In this document: positions 51,313 through 63,800 of the stretch, piece after piece
Layout: the number at the start of each line of letters is the position of its first letter
How positions within the stretch are numbered: the first letter of the stretch is position 1
Position numbers and translations under genes: made by a program
From: Climacteris rufus
Lineage: Eukaryota > Chordata > Aves > Passeriformes > Climacteridae
Length of the DNA: 64,000 bases
Assembly (NCBI GenBank): GCA_013398175.1
Contig: VZRZ01007232.1
Location: 1 to 64,000, forward strand
Direction: 5' to 3'
Notes under the pieces: generated by a model
Seen by the model: only the letters and a program-made list of their open reading frames with translations
The model's database searches: none
Told to the model about the DNA's origin: nothing

Positions 51313-53837
51313 GGCAGTTCTCCCACCTACAAGCAACTGATTTTTCACTTCGTAATTCACCTTTTTCCTCACTGTCGAGTGATTTAGTTGTCTCCCCTGT
51401 TAGTTTCTGCTAGAATTTCTTATCACAAGTTACAGATTTCAAGTAACAAGTGAGCTGAGAAGTAGGACATTAGCCTTCATTGTTCTTGTCCTCTGCTCCC
51501 ACTATTGTCAAGGAATGTTTTACCACAAATAACAGTGGAGCACGTTGGTTTACTGCAGATGCCACTTCTGCTCTGAGCAGGTCCCACCATTTCTTTCCTC
51601 ATCCCACCCTACATCTCATCATGGCTGGACAAACACACAATGCTTTTCAAAACCTGATCTCAAACAACGTTGTTTCAGAACAATAATAATACCACCTTCA
51701 CACTGTCTGTTAACCCAAAGAGAACTTAAGTAACTGTGGGTGTTGGTGTGGGCGTTTTTTGGGTTTTTTTCCAAATAATCTAAAGATTTCTCATTGCTAT
51801 TTTTTAATTTGTTTTCCAGTGGAACTTACTGAGGATAAACTGAGTTGTAAGGCAGGGTTTGGGGGATGAGGTATTAGAGGTAGGGCAGTGCAACTATCTA
51901 CTTGGTTCTGGATAAAGGCAATATTAGGACAGTAGGACTAATGAGTTTGAGTGAGTCAAATAACCTTTCCTCATTTGCAAGAAACAGCTTTCTTCCTGTG
52001 ATTCAGTTGATTGCTCAGTAAAGGTTGTGCAGCTCATTTGCTGTACTTTTTACACCAGAAATTAATAAATGAGGCCAAAATGTTCTGAATATACTTGGTG
52101 CCCCACTGGTAAACACTTTTAGCTACCTGCCTACTATTTGAATAAAGGCCTGCATGACTGAAGCTTTTCAGCAACATGGCAAGGAGTGATACATAAAGTC
52201 ACTCAAGAGTGTCAATCACGCCTTCAAACAGCTTGTTCCACAGATAGAAAAAAAACCCTGTATAGCAAAACACTGCTAAAGTATAGAGCTGACTTCTGCT
52301 GAGAGGTGGAGGGAGGGTTGTGGTTTTGTTTCGGTATATTTTGTATACAAAACATGACTGCAAATGGGGAGAAAAGGCACATATTAAACTCAATATATGA
52401 ATCCAGTAGACTTATCTTAACAATTTCAAAAGAAATTAGGAGGAAGAATGTTTTTCAAATAAGATGGTGTCCTGTCTTCTCAGAACAGAGAAAATATCAA
52501 AACTTTTTGAAGAATGTCTTTTTTATTCAGTTTTGCCTGGACATTTAACCAGCCTCCAGGTAAATTTCTGGCATCCTGATTATTCAATCTATGCTGCCAC
52601 TGCTCTCTGGCCTATATGTGCAGGTGTCCCTCACAAGGAAAGAAGAGTATGTGGGAGATGCAGACAGGTGCCCATGCAGGTCTTTGGCCTGTACAAAACT
52701 GAGGTCCAGCAGTTCTATATTTCTCCCCTGGTTAGATGCAGCTATTTTTAGAGCCCTGTGATGAAGAGAAGGGATTTGACCATGTCTGAGGAGGTTTGAC
52801 AAGCTGTAATTGCTTTCTAATCTCTTAACAATACATGCTTGAAATTATGCATATGCTTAAGTGATTTGCTGAATTTGGGCTACAGTGGAAAATCAAGAAA
52901 ACGATTTGGAAGGGTATCTTCATAGATGAGAATATTAGCTGTGTAAGGTTAGAATAACCAGGCAGTGACAGATGCCTCATATTCTAATGCACATTTATCT
53001 CTTCTGTTTCTTATTATTTCCCATCTAAATTTTTAAAAATATTTGCATGGTTTCAGGGTTCTTTTCCCCTAAACAGCTTCTCCTGTAAATGATACCAGAA
53101 AACCCTCCCATGACATGCATATGCTACAGTGATACATATCTTGTATTTCTGTTTCTCTTGGTTACTAGAACGAGCTTTTATTGTCAGTAATTCTGTACAC
53201 TCTTTCAGATGATGATAATGTAAATGGATATATACCCTGAAAGGATAAGTAAGGGTACTGACACATAGCAGCTGATTGACAGGAACAGTTTAAGCGCTGT
53301 CATATGGCTGGCATGTCACTTAGTGATCAAATTCTTCTCCTGACAGTAACAATTAAGTTGATGCTTCACGTGGATTTTAGCCTCTCCATAGCGCCATAGT
53401 TCCATTCACAGAATTTACTGTGAATACCATATGTTTAAAGAGATTGGATCAAGAAATCTCCTATGCTTGGTTGACTCCTGCTCCATATTTTTTGCCAGCT
53501 CTGTCTGCAGAATAACATCTCTACTGGTCCACAGACACATTCAACAATTTATATGGAAACATGCTGAAAAGAAGGTCAGTTGGGCATATCATTCCAGTAC
53601 ATGTGCCCTTGCAAATCTTTTATTGGTACAGGATACCCAGAAGATATCCTTTTAGAGATAATTTTTGTCATTTAAGACCATGACTGAATACAGAATCATG
53701 ACATTAGTTTGCTGAAGGCAGTTAAAGAAACTTGCAGCATCATCAAAGCTCAGCCTGGCCAAGGAGGAAATAACTGCAATTTCATCTCTGTTAATCTGGC
53801 TTTTTAGAGCTGAAGTTAGTACAACTAACCTGATTAG
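51313..53837. other. No supported gene or repeat
   Basis: Ordinary sequence. A slightly GC-richer piece at 52590-52790 has open frames on both strands but no known motif. Confidence 0.45.
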
Positions 53838-53900
53838 TGATTATTTTGAATTTGATGAATTTGAATTTGATTTGATGATTATTTTGAATTCATTGAATTC
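53838..53900. repeat. TTGAATTTGAT low-complexity repeat beside CR1
   Basis: The 15-base word TGATTATTTTGAATT occurs at 53838-53852 and again at 53876-53890, with shorter TTTGAT/GAATTTGA units between. It abuts the 3' end of the minus-strand CR1 at 53901, so it could be the insertion target or a post-insertion slippage product. Confidence 0.85.
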
Positions 53901-54135
53901 TAGAATCGTAGAATGGTCTGTTTTGGAAGGAACCTTAAAGATGATCTGGTTCCAACTCCCCTGCCATGGGCAGGGACACCTTCCACTAAATCAGGTATCT
54001 CTAAACCCCATCCAACCTGGCCTTGAACACCTCCAGGGATGATACTTCCATGATCTCTCTGGTCAACCTGTTCCACTGTCCTACCACCCTCAAAGCAAAG
54101 AATTTCTTCCAAACTTCTAACCTCTAACATTTAAC
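53901..54135 (-). mobile_element. CR1 LINE 3' end
   Basis: Reverse-complement CR1 3' end: TAGAATCGTAGAATGGTCTG, TTTTGGAAGGAACCTTAAAG, ATGATCTGGTTCCAACTCCC, GCAGGGACACCTTCCACTA, CCATCCAACCTGGCCTTG and AAAGAATTTCTTCC. It is about 235 bases and 5'-truncated, with the element's 3' end on the left. This is one of the clearest avian markers in the window. Confidence 0.95.
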
Positions 54136-57100
54136 ATCTAACTCTTTCACTTTAAAGATATTATCCTTTATCTGTTTTTTCCTGGACAAAAACAGTGCCT
54201 TTTTTGAAGGATACTAAGTAGACATTTTGCCTAAAATAATCCACACTCAAATCACTACTATTAAGAAGGCTGAATTTAAACTGGCTTCCTGATTTAAATA
54301 TTTAAATACCAAGTATGTATACCATCAGTCCAGGTCATCACTTCCTCGTATTAAACGAGGAATATTCATATTCTGCGCTACAGGAAAAGAGTTGAACAAG
54401 TTGGGGCCACAAATGTAAGTTGTGCAAAGCTGCAGGCCGGTGCAGAAGAAAGATGCCACCAAGAAGGAGCAAGGAGCATTCCTGCCCCAGGGAGAGCATG
54501 CACACCAACATGGACTTGGCATGCCAGAGATGGGGGTTGTACCCTCCCTTCCTTTCCATGCTCACAGTATTTTTCAGAGGTGTATCAGAGCTTAGCCGTC
54601 ACTGTGGGAGGGAGGGAAATAAGACATCCAGATGAGAGACAAAGAGGCATTTGGGGATAGCACGAAGCAGTGGAGGGCTGGTAGTGTTTGAAGACACATG
54701 GGCTGTCTCAGAGACAGCTCCCCTCCCCTGGCACTGAGGCTGCAAGAGAGCAGAAAGCCAGTGCCAAAGGCAAAAAGGCAGTGCTGTGGAAGGCAGCATC
54801 TGTAGACACTGATGGAAGGAGGGAAGGTATTGATGTGGTGGCTCTACTTTGCATACTGGAAAAAGAAGTCAGTATTAATCAGCACACATAATATTTGGAG
54901 AGCTGAGTTTTGATGACACCAAAGGAAAAAAAGTGTAGTGGTGAAAGGAGAGAAAGGCATAAAGAATTTCATCAATAGAAAGCAAGGCATCAACATGTAT
55001 AACAGAGAGCAGAGGCAGATTGGGCAGAAGGGAGACTGCAGAACTGACATTTTATTCCTATCTATTTCTGCTCACTGTGGAAATACAATATAGTAATCAG
55101 CTAATTCTTTACCTTGTCTGCTTATTAACTTTCCGTCTAATTACATGATACAAAACTTGAAATTAACAGAACATTTATGTATTACAGATTTGTTTATTCA
55201 AGGTTCCCTTGAGTAAGCTGCAAAGGACTTATTAAAAAATTTGAAGTGAAATGTTGATTAAGAAATGCTTGGGAAATAAAGTCATGACTTAAGGGAACAA
55301 AATCCACTTTAGGGAAGCTCTGAAGATCTGGCAGGCATCAGGTTTGTTAAAATCTGACTTAAATTCAATAAAGTTTTCATGAAATGAACGCACCTGTTCT
55401 GGAGCAGCTGAATGCTCACAGGAAACCTTGAAAAACATTCCGTTTCGAAGGAGTTCTGCCAAATGGCCTATTTTTTATCTTTCTTCTATTTTGACACATT
55501 GATATAAAAAGCTTTGCTTCTCAGAAGTTCATCTGTCTCTTCTCATGATGATTACTCAGATGAAGTCATAATTCTCATGATGATGGTCATTTTACCAGAA
55601 CTACATTTGATGCTGCACACAACAGGGAATTAGTCACAGATGCTGATGGACTCTTGAGAAGCCAAGCGTTTTCCTTCAGATGCTCCCCTGTGATGAAACC
55701 ATGACAATAAAAGATCCAATGCTACTGTCACACAGAACTACAGTGACATAAAAGTACTTTGTGGCATTTTCCTGGAGGCATCCATTTTCCATCCTGTACA
55801 CTGTACATGACTCAAAAATAGACTAGAATGTTTCCAAAAGAAGATATAAGAAAATATAGGAAAATACGTTCTTAGGAAAAGTCAGCTTATAAAAGTTTGC
55901 TTTGGATACAGTGTTTCAACATATTAAATAGATGAGAAATTAATAGAATTAATAGTAAAATATTATTTTTCACATAAAAACATTCATCATTTGCACAAAG
56001 AACAGACAATCTTTTTTTTCAAAACATGTGTTAAGAAAATTTGCCCTTAAAAGGTAGAAAATGAGATTAAAACACCTGGACACCTGCCGCTTAGGAAGGC
56101 AACCTTGGGTGGTAAACCATTAGCATCTTGGCACCACTCCCCATCCCAGCAATTTGGGGATGTTTTCCCTTCTCGTGATGCAGGCCACATTGTCAATCCT
56201 TTTGCATATTATCTGAGTCTTCCCCCACTTCAGAAACTAAGTGCAAAGCAAGTCTAGCCCATACCAAACCACTCAGCCTGCAAACACAGCCTGGTCATCA
56301 TAGTACACAAGTATCTACTGCTTGCCTGGCAAAATAGCAGAGCAGTCTTCTAAAGAAGGGATTTCCTCTGCTTCAGCCATGAGTATATGACTTTCTCAAC
56401 ATCTTCCCCTGCCCAAGTCAACTACTGCAGACTTTCTCGGCACATCCATCCTGATACCAGGGCTCTCTCTACTACTGGGGTGTCAGCGAGCCTCCCCCAT
56501 CAAATATCTCTCCCAATAACTTCTTTTCTTATTTAGTTCAACTTGAAGACAATTTTTGTTCTGAAATGCATTGCCTACAGGAATAAACATCACATGATCA
56601 AGCCAAAGATTGATATAGGAAAAAGTGAAAAGTTTTGCAATTCATCAGGGTACAGTCCTTCTCAGAAACAATAAAAACTACTTTATAGAGAAATAGATGT
56701 TCTCCTTCCCTCGTTGAGGCAGTAGATAAGCTCCATTGAAGTCAAAGCAGTAAATGTACTTTGAAATTTTGATAAGGACTTTCACAGCAAATTTTACAAA
56801 TTGATTTCCTATTCTAAAGCACTGCAGACTCTTGAGATGGTTGCTGTTGAGCAAAAACAGTTACCTGTATCAGCACTTGCGAGCCCTCATTATATGCTGA
56901 CAATGATGATTTGACTTCAGTGCTCTCTTCATACTGTGGACAAATACTGAGTTGTCTGCCTGTCTGCTCTGTGCTGAATGTGCTTCTGGGGTTTGCAAAT
57001 ACAATGGGTCTAAACGCACTCAAAGTAAAATCACCATTGACTTCAGAGGCATAAGAGAAGTCTTTATAAAAAGACCATAATAGAAGATATAAAAAAACTC

Positions 57101-60100
57101 TTTCTGAAATATCACCTATATTCTTGAAAGCTATAGAGCTATTCCACAACCCAAATCTGTTTAACAACAGAAGTAAGAACTATCTCATCTTACAAAACAG
57201 CTCCTCTCTTCAATTTTTGAAGTGCAGAGCTAAGTACCAAATGGTATCTCTGATGATAAATGACAAACTGAATCTGGATTTTGAGCAACAGGATGCACTC
57301 ATTTTACAGCTATAGGCCTCTTTTGAACACACTGGCTCATCTGAACAGGTAGATGTCATCCATTAGAAGCTAAACTTAGACCAGCAATCTTGTGCATGAC
57401 ATGAAACATAGAGATCGTTTCACCACTGCGGATGAGTGGGACCATTAGCACACTGATCAAATTATCCCAAATTTGTATTCTTTATTAAATAGCTCTTAAC
57501 TCAGTCTGATACAGAAGAGATCTCCTCCCTTAATGAATACACAGCAAAGTGTGTATCCTCCTGCCACATGCCCTGCTGACCCAAATGAAGTCAGGGATTT
57601 CCACACCCCCAATTCAGTGCAGCTACTAGATGGCACATGAGAACCAGGTTTCTTGACTTGCAGTCGTGCCTATGATGTGGAGATCCTTGCCCATGCAGGG
57701 GAACTGCAATGCCAGGCCTCTTCATCCTTTTGTGCAAGAAGCCTGAGAGACCCCAAAATTCCCCATTACCCAGCACAAAGGACAGTGCTTATGGCACCAT
57801 TTCAAGGTTCTGTACATGAAAGAACAAAATCTGTTCCTCATGCAAATGTGATAATAAAAAAAGTATATCCAGGATGACTGGTAAAAGATGGAAATGAGCT
57901 TCCATAACCCCTTATTCATGTTGTAACTGGCTTTCCTTTACTATTGGTCTCTCTTTCTATAATAGAAAATCTCACTCTGAATTTTAGTTATCCCACTATC
58001 ACCAGTAGCAACAGGAGCGTATTTGGTCTGATAATCCATTTCTGAAGCTGCTGTGGGGTAGCCATGGGAGGGATTTGTGAGCACATCACTACTGGTTTGC
58101 CTGACCATGTTATAACAGAAATCAATTGTTCCTTACAGAAGAGGTCTCACAGGACAAAACAATGCAAGATCTAAAATGCAATCTAGTTAGTTTATCTGTC
58201 TCTCTATCTGACAGATGACAGGGAAAATGAAAATTCAGTTTAAAGAAAGGAGAGGCCCACTTGAGTCATCCACAGGTGATTATGTTTTTACCCTATCCAC
58301 CTCACAGGAATGAGGATACCATTGAAAGATTCTTTAACGGATCCTGACAGTATGGCAGACAATTCAAAGGCCTAAAATTGTCCTTTGTCCAAAATGTTGT
58401 GAGCACAAGGAGGGTTTATAATGATTTTTGTCACCCATTTTCATTACATCGAAGTCCCCTTCAGCTTCTGGACAGTTGGAGCTTGCGAGAAAGCGTGAAT
58501 GACAAGACAAGAATGAAAGATGTTGGAAGGGGGCAGGGGCAACAAGGGGGAGTGAGGTGGAGCTTTCTGAGTAAGGAGAGAGGGTGGACTTGAGGATCAT
58601 CTTAGATGAATTAAATCACATCAGCAGATGTACTCATACCTGCTGCCAGCTCCACTGAGAAGATGCAGATGTAAAAGATAAACTCAAATTACCTTTTATC
58701 AGGTTATGTTGCAAAGTTGAGAGGTGGCATTAGGATGATTGGAGGCTTCTCAGAGTACCGCAAGCCAGTGATAAAGTAGAACATTGCAAATGCAGCAAGC
58801 AGAATAGTTCTCTCATCTGAATCTAATGAATTCACTAATCACATTGCTGTAATTTTCTTTCAAGATATTGGTAGAATAAGTGGGTACCTAGGGAGCCAGT
58901 ACTGCTTGTGGAATCCAGAACTTCTGATGTTTGTTTATTGGTATGGGTGGGAAAGTGTTTTTCCTGGATGTATTTATATGCTGGCTTTAAATACTTATAT
59001 TTACTTGGGGACTGTAAATACTGTTATAAATGGTAAATTGTCATTAGGTCATCTTCCTGATGCATCCCAGATTAAAACTAATGCCCTTCAGGTGGAGGCT
59101 ATTAAATTAGCGTACCACCACCTGACAGGTATCCTCTAATCAAAAACGTCTTGTCTTCTCTGCTTAGATCAACTTCAGTTCCTTCTGGGTAGAAAGATAA
59201 TCCCATGAGTAGTCCAAATGTTTTCAGATGTGTGGGGTTGTGCAGACCAGAAACAAGCAGGAAATTACTTGTCCCCCTTAATTATTACTACCATCTGTAT
59301 TTGGGTAGGACTTTTACTAGGTGGTGAAACCTTGTACTTTGCACTTTATCTTTGCATACATAAAATTTAAATTGCCAATTTTGATGCTGCAACAGAGCAA
59401 GTGGTGTCAATTTTCTAGGTCTTTTGGGAGTTAAAAGCCTTCTTCAGGGACATCTACAACTGGGTTTGTAAAATAGCTATATTTCCTCCAATGCCCAAAT
59501 AACTGTCTGCTCAAGAACACCGGGTTGATTCAGGACTGAAACAGGAACTCAGACCCACCGACATTGCACTTAGAGTTTACCACCGTGAAAACTGAATTGG
59601 TTAGAAAAATAGAAGCTGGGCATTGGTTAATTTTTAATTTCTTTCAACTGGGACTATGATAGTTCTTTGCATTAGAAGAGACAGAAATATCAAAGTGCAC
59701 TATCTTTGCATGTGATGGGGCCCATGAGTTTGTACAGAATAAAGGAGTGTCTGTACTTCCATTTCTATTTGTGGCTAACAACTGTTCTTCTTCTGTATTT
59801 AAGACTTTCCAAAGAACAATTACATTTTGTAGTATGAGATATTCCCTTATCTGTAGTAAGCAGACAAATATTCCGATTTATTTGGACTAGAATTGTCTAA
59901 CCTAGTCAAATCAGAGTATTTTAGTATAGGACACTCTTCAGACAAAAGAAATAAACATCTTAGAATGAGTTAGTTGCCAGTTGTGGATTTTAAACAAGAT
60001 TATCACACATTATCCCAAGAGACTGAAATTATTACAGAGATAATGTTTGGAACATGGGTCAGTTTTCTAAAGAAAAAGGAGTTACAAGCAGCTGAAATGG

Positions 60101-61774
60101 ACATGGAGGATCCATACTGGCGATATAATCAGTCCTCCATGTTTTGAAACAGATCTGACATACTACTCCAGAACATTAATAAAACCATATCATAAGTCTT
60201 CTTTGGTCAAATCTTTTCCTCTTAAAGAACACATGAAAAGAAAAAAAATTTCATAATTCTTTGAGCTGACACCAAGATTTTCACAGGAACCATGCACAAG
60301 TGAAGCAGTGGCCATGTAGAAAAAATGGTATTTTAATTTTTTTAATATATAAATACTTACACACAAGCATCCTTACAACTCTGGACAATCCAAGTGTATG
60401 CATGGATGTGTGTAAAGCAGATTGATGATAATTTTTACCTGTCAAGTGTGTGAAGGATATCAACCCAAGTTCAATACAAAGTGCTCATTTGCTAGACAGT
60501 ATTACTGCCAATTTGTTTTTACTCATATAAATTTTTTTCACTGAAAGTGGGGGTTATATTCATATATTTTATTAGCATCTATTCCATTACCAAGTTCTGC
60601 TTCATGCAGCCCACCAAAATTTGCTGTCTTGCATCTTTGGTAACCCATACCACTAATCTGCTTTGGTTGTTGTTTTGTTATAGCGATTAATAATAAAGTA
60701 AGATGGAGACAACTGGTGATTTATAAAACACCAGAAAATTATCTTCAAAAAACCTGAAAATGAAGCATAATTCCTCTACATCATTCCCAAACATGTGAAC
60801 AAGTAAAGAAAACAATTAATAATGGAAGTAGTAAACATTTAAAATAGCTCTTTCAACTCAAATGAAAATGAAACATATTGCAGGAATACTACACAAGATC
60901 ATCCAATTTTCCCTATTCCTAGACAATACAGCCCTGGAATAAAAACACTGAGCAGCTGGATTAAGTTAGCCCTCTTAAGGGCCGCAGTAGGATTTTGTGT
61001 TGGGTTTTCTGAAATTAGATCAGTGGCACACAGTTACTATACAGCAGAGATTTTGCAATGTGAGGCAGCCAAGCTCCTTCCAAGCAGCATCCCAGCACTG
61101 TCCAGACTGCTGGCCTTCTCCTTCTCTGAATGTCTAGAATCCAGCACAGAGGCATGACAGGCTGCTGATGGTATATTTGGAAATCTCTTTGTCTGAAAGT
61201 ATGGATTTTCCCCATTTCCTACTCCCCATTCAGATGGGTAGTAACAGGGAAATAGCTGTCTCATTTCATGACGGTCCCTCAGAAACTGGTCCAGCATGAA
61301 ACAAAAGTGAATGGCCCCATTATGCTAAGGGAGCATAATTTTAAAAATACCGGGGATGCTTTTCTTAGCCAGTAATTGCAAATTCAATTTTAGTACACTG
61401 AATGTCAACAGGCTTCGAGGAGCAAGCATATTGCAAACTGGAGTTTGCCAAGTTCAAGACAATCACAGTGCTCTTTATTTCTCTGGTCACTCAATAATGT
61501 TAGACTTCATTAAAGAGAAGAGATTGCATTGCAGAAACTGAGCCCCAGAGATAGCATCCACTTACAAATAAACAGAAAAACTAAACTTGCAATGCACTAT
61601 GTCAGAGTTTGAACTTCCACCAAACACAGAAAACGTGATATTCCCATTTAATATGGCTTTTCTACTCTGTTGTTTACAGGATATCAAACACAGAGAAAAA
61701 GAGTAAATTAGCAATCAAAAGAAGGATTGTCGAATTAGATTTTGTAATAATACTATGATTATACAATCTAATCC
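54136..61774. other. No supported gene; mostly AT-rich
   Basis: A GC-richer patch at 54420-54840 has overlapping frames with no family resemblance. The piece at 56820-57060 contains a CCATTGACTTCAGAGG word seen in some old amniote repeats, too little to call. Nothing else was recognised over this 7.6 kb. Confidence 0.45.
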
Positions 61775-62240
61775 ATAGATCACAGAATGATTTGGGTTGA
61801 AGGGACCTTAAAGACCATTTAGTTCCAACTCCCCTGCCATGGTCAGGGACACCTTCCACTAGACCAGGTTGCTAAAAGCCCCATCCAACCTGGTCTTGAA
61901 CATCCACAATTTCTCTGGGCAACCTGCTCCTGTGCCTCACCACCCTCACAGTAAAGAATTTCTTCCTAATATCTAATCCAAAACTACCCTCTGTCAGTTT
62001 AAGGACATTTTTCTCTGTCCTGTCACCACATGCCCTTGTAAAAAGTCTCCAGCTCTCTTGTAGCCCCCTCTAGGTATTGAAAGCTGCTCTGAGGCCTCTC
62101 CAGAGCCTTTTGTTCTCCAGGTTGAACAACCCCAACCCTGTTTGGCAGTCTGCACAGGAGAGCTCCTCCAGCCCTGGGATCATCTTCTGGACTCAGCAGG
62201 CCTGTGTCCTTCTTATCTTGGGGGCCCCAGTGCTGAATGC
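61775..62240 (-). mobile_element. CR1 LINE, longer 3' copy
   Basis: Reverse-complement CR1 running about 465 bases: CACAGAATGATTTGGGTTG, AAGGGACCTTAAAGACC, CAGGGACACCTTCCACTAG, AAAGAATTTCTTCCTAATATC, TTTCTCTGTCCTGTCACC, ACATGCCCTTGTAAAAAG, GCCTCTCCAGAGCC, CAGGTTGAACAACCCC and GTGTCCTTCTTATCTTGGGG. The 5'-truncation point is near GTGCTGAATGC. Its last ~115 bases (62124-62240) are part of a larger tandem duplication. Confidence 0.95.
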
Positions 62241-62314
62241 CTGTATCTTACTGTTAATAGTACTAACTTTTATTTAGTTTTGTATAGGATTGGACATTTC
62301 ACCTTAGCATCCCA
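62124..62314. repeat. Tandem duplication, unit 1 (191 bases)
   Basis: Begins GAACAACCCCAACCCTG and ends CACCTTAGCATCCCA. It combines the 5' portion of the minus-strand CR1 with about 75 bases of the DNA next to it. Unit 2 repeats it with five substitutions, four of them within the first 45 bases. Confidence 0.97.
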
Positions 62315-62315
62315 N
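62315..62315. other. Ambiguous base N at the duplication junction
   Basis: The only N in the window lies exactly between the two repeat units, which raises the possibility of an assembly join or polymorphic site there. Confidence 0.99.
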
Positions 62316-62506
62316 GAACAACCTCAACCCTGTTTGCCAGTCTTCACAGGAGAGCTCCTCAAGCCCTGGGATCATCTTCTGGACTCAGCAGGCCTGTGTC
62401 CTTCTTATCTTGGGGGCCCCAGTGCTGAATGTCTGTATCTTACTGTTAATAGTACTAACTTTTATTTAGTTTTGTATAGGATTGGACATTTCACCTTAGC
62501 ATCCCA
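62316..62506. repeat. Tandem duplication, unit 2 (191 bases)
   Basis: Begins GAACAACCTCAACCCTG and ends CACCTTAGCATCCCA, then runs into unique sequence (CGGTGCTTTATATG). The CR1-derived part is 62316-62431. The copy must postdate the CR1 insertion because it includes the CR1/flank junction. Confidence 0.97.
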
Positions 62507-63454
62507 CGGTGCTTTATATGAAACTCCACCCCCCAGCAGCTGAAATGCTGCTATAAACTGCCAGTGGTATCAGGCACACCAGCACTCTCTGCTACAACTA
62601 AAATAAAAAAAAATGTGCAAAGGAAGCTCACAGCCTGTGCAGCATCCAAGTTATGATGCCACCTTCACTGCTTGCAACAGAGGGATGTTTGCCACACCAG
62701 AGACATAAATACACTCACTGATGTCCTGTTTCTAAACATGCATATTAATTAATGTGTAAAGCCTCCAGTTACTTGGAACTCATTTCCCCTTTTTGCTATC
62801 TTTAATTCCAAACAAGAAGTAGTTTTTCATGACTTTTTCTTTAAATGAAAAACTTGCCATTAATTTATAAAGAAATTATGGGTCCACTGATTTTAGCGAA
62901 AGCAAAATGGTGTACCTGGAATGGAGAAAACATCCAGACTAAAGATGATTAACTATTCATATTTGTCTCTGCCTTTTGAACAGACATTCTCCCTCCCAAG
63001 AGATCAGGGATCAACTGCTACTTAGATATTTCATCCTTGCCTTTGGCATTAAAACCTTACTCCCTTCTAGCACTGTCTTAGTAATGGTCTTTCTATTGTA
63101 AGGAATAAAAATAACAGTGAAATGAATTATTAGACACGTTATGTATGGCACTCAGTAATGGGAAAGAATGAGATGGTAAAAAAGCTGCATTATATTTATA
63201 CTACTTCCTTATGCTTCCTTTTTTGTTCCAAGAATAAGATGCTTTCTCTTTTACATTCTGATTGTGCTTTGTGGCAATCATTATTCCGGGAATGAAGCAT
63301 TTTAATGACTTTAAAACTAATTTAGTAGTCTCAGCCTAGCTCCCAGTAAACACGTGTCTACATCAAAAAAAAAAAAAAAAACCAAAAAAAACCCGACAAA
63401 AAAACCCCCACTAATTGGCAGTCTCATTGGCATTCACAGCACAGAAGCCAGGAA
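62507..63454. other. Unannotated AT-rich sequence with A-rich run
   Basis: No coding frame is supported. A run of 17 A at 63365-63381 continues as an A/C-rich patch to 63411. No retroposon body could be tied to it. Confidence 0.5.
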
Positions 63455-63800
63455 CTCCACAGACTTTAAAGCCAGAAGTGACCATTGTGATCATCTAGTC
63501 TGACAGGTCATGGGACTTCCCTGAATTAATTATTGCTTCAAATCTCAATAGCTGTGATATACCTCAAGCCTGTTTTTCAGCAAAACATCCATTGTCAATT
63601 TTCAGGTTTCAACTAATGGAAAATTCACTACAATTCTCATTGAGTTATTCTGCAGGCTGATTGTGCTCCCTGTTAAAAAAGGGAAAAAATATAATTATAA
63701 AAAAAAACCACAGCAAATCTCAATTTTCCTTTGAATTTTTGTATCATAACCTTTAAACTTTGTTAACATCTTACACCTTTGTTTGTTAAAATGAAGTGTC
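63455..63800 (-). mobile_element. Ancient turtle-type CR1 LINE 3' region
   Basis: On the plus strand the blocks GACTTTAAAGCCAGAAGTG, ACCATTGTGATCATCTAGTC, TGACAGGTCATGGGACTTCC, AAAACATCCATTGTCAATTT, ACTAATGGAAAATTCACTAC, TGTGCTCCCTGTTAAAA and CACCTTTGTTTGTTAAAATG follow the reverse complement of old CR1 elements abundant in turtles. That consensus has CCAGAAGGGACCATTGTGATC, CATCTAGTCTGACC, GGAGAATCCACCACA and CTGTTAAAAA blocks. Order and spacing hold over about 340 bases. It is much more diverged than the avian CR1 copies nearby and has no coding capacity. Confidence 0.8.

Noticed and set aside
62142..62543. 133-codon frame with an internal repeat and an unknown residue
   Set aside because: It is the translation of the duplicated CR1 junction and the N. 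Not a protein gene.
63365..63411. Poly-A and A/C-rich run as the tail of a processed pseudogene
   Set aside because: No coding remnant or target-site duplication is visible upstream.
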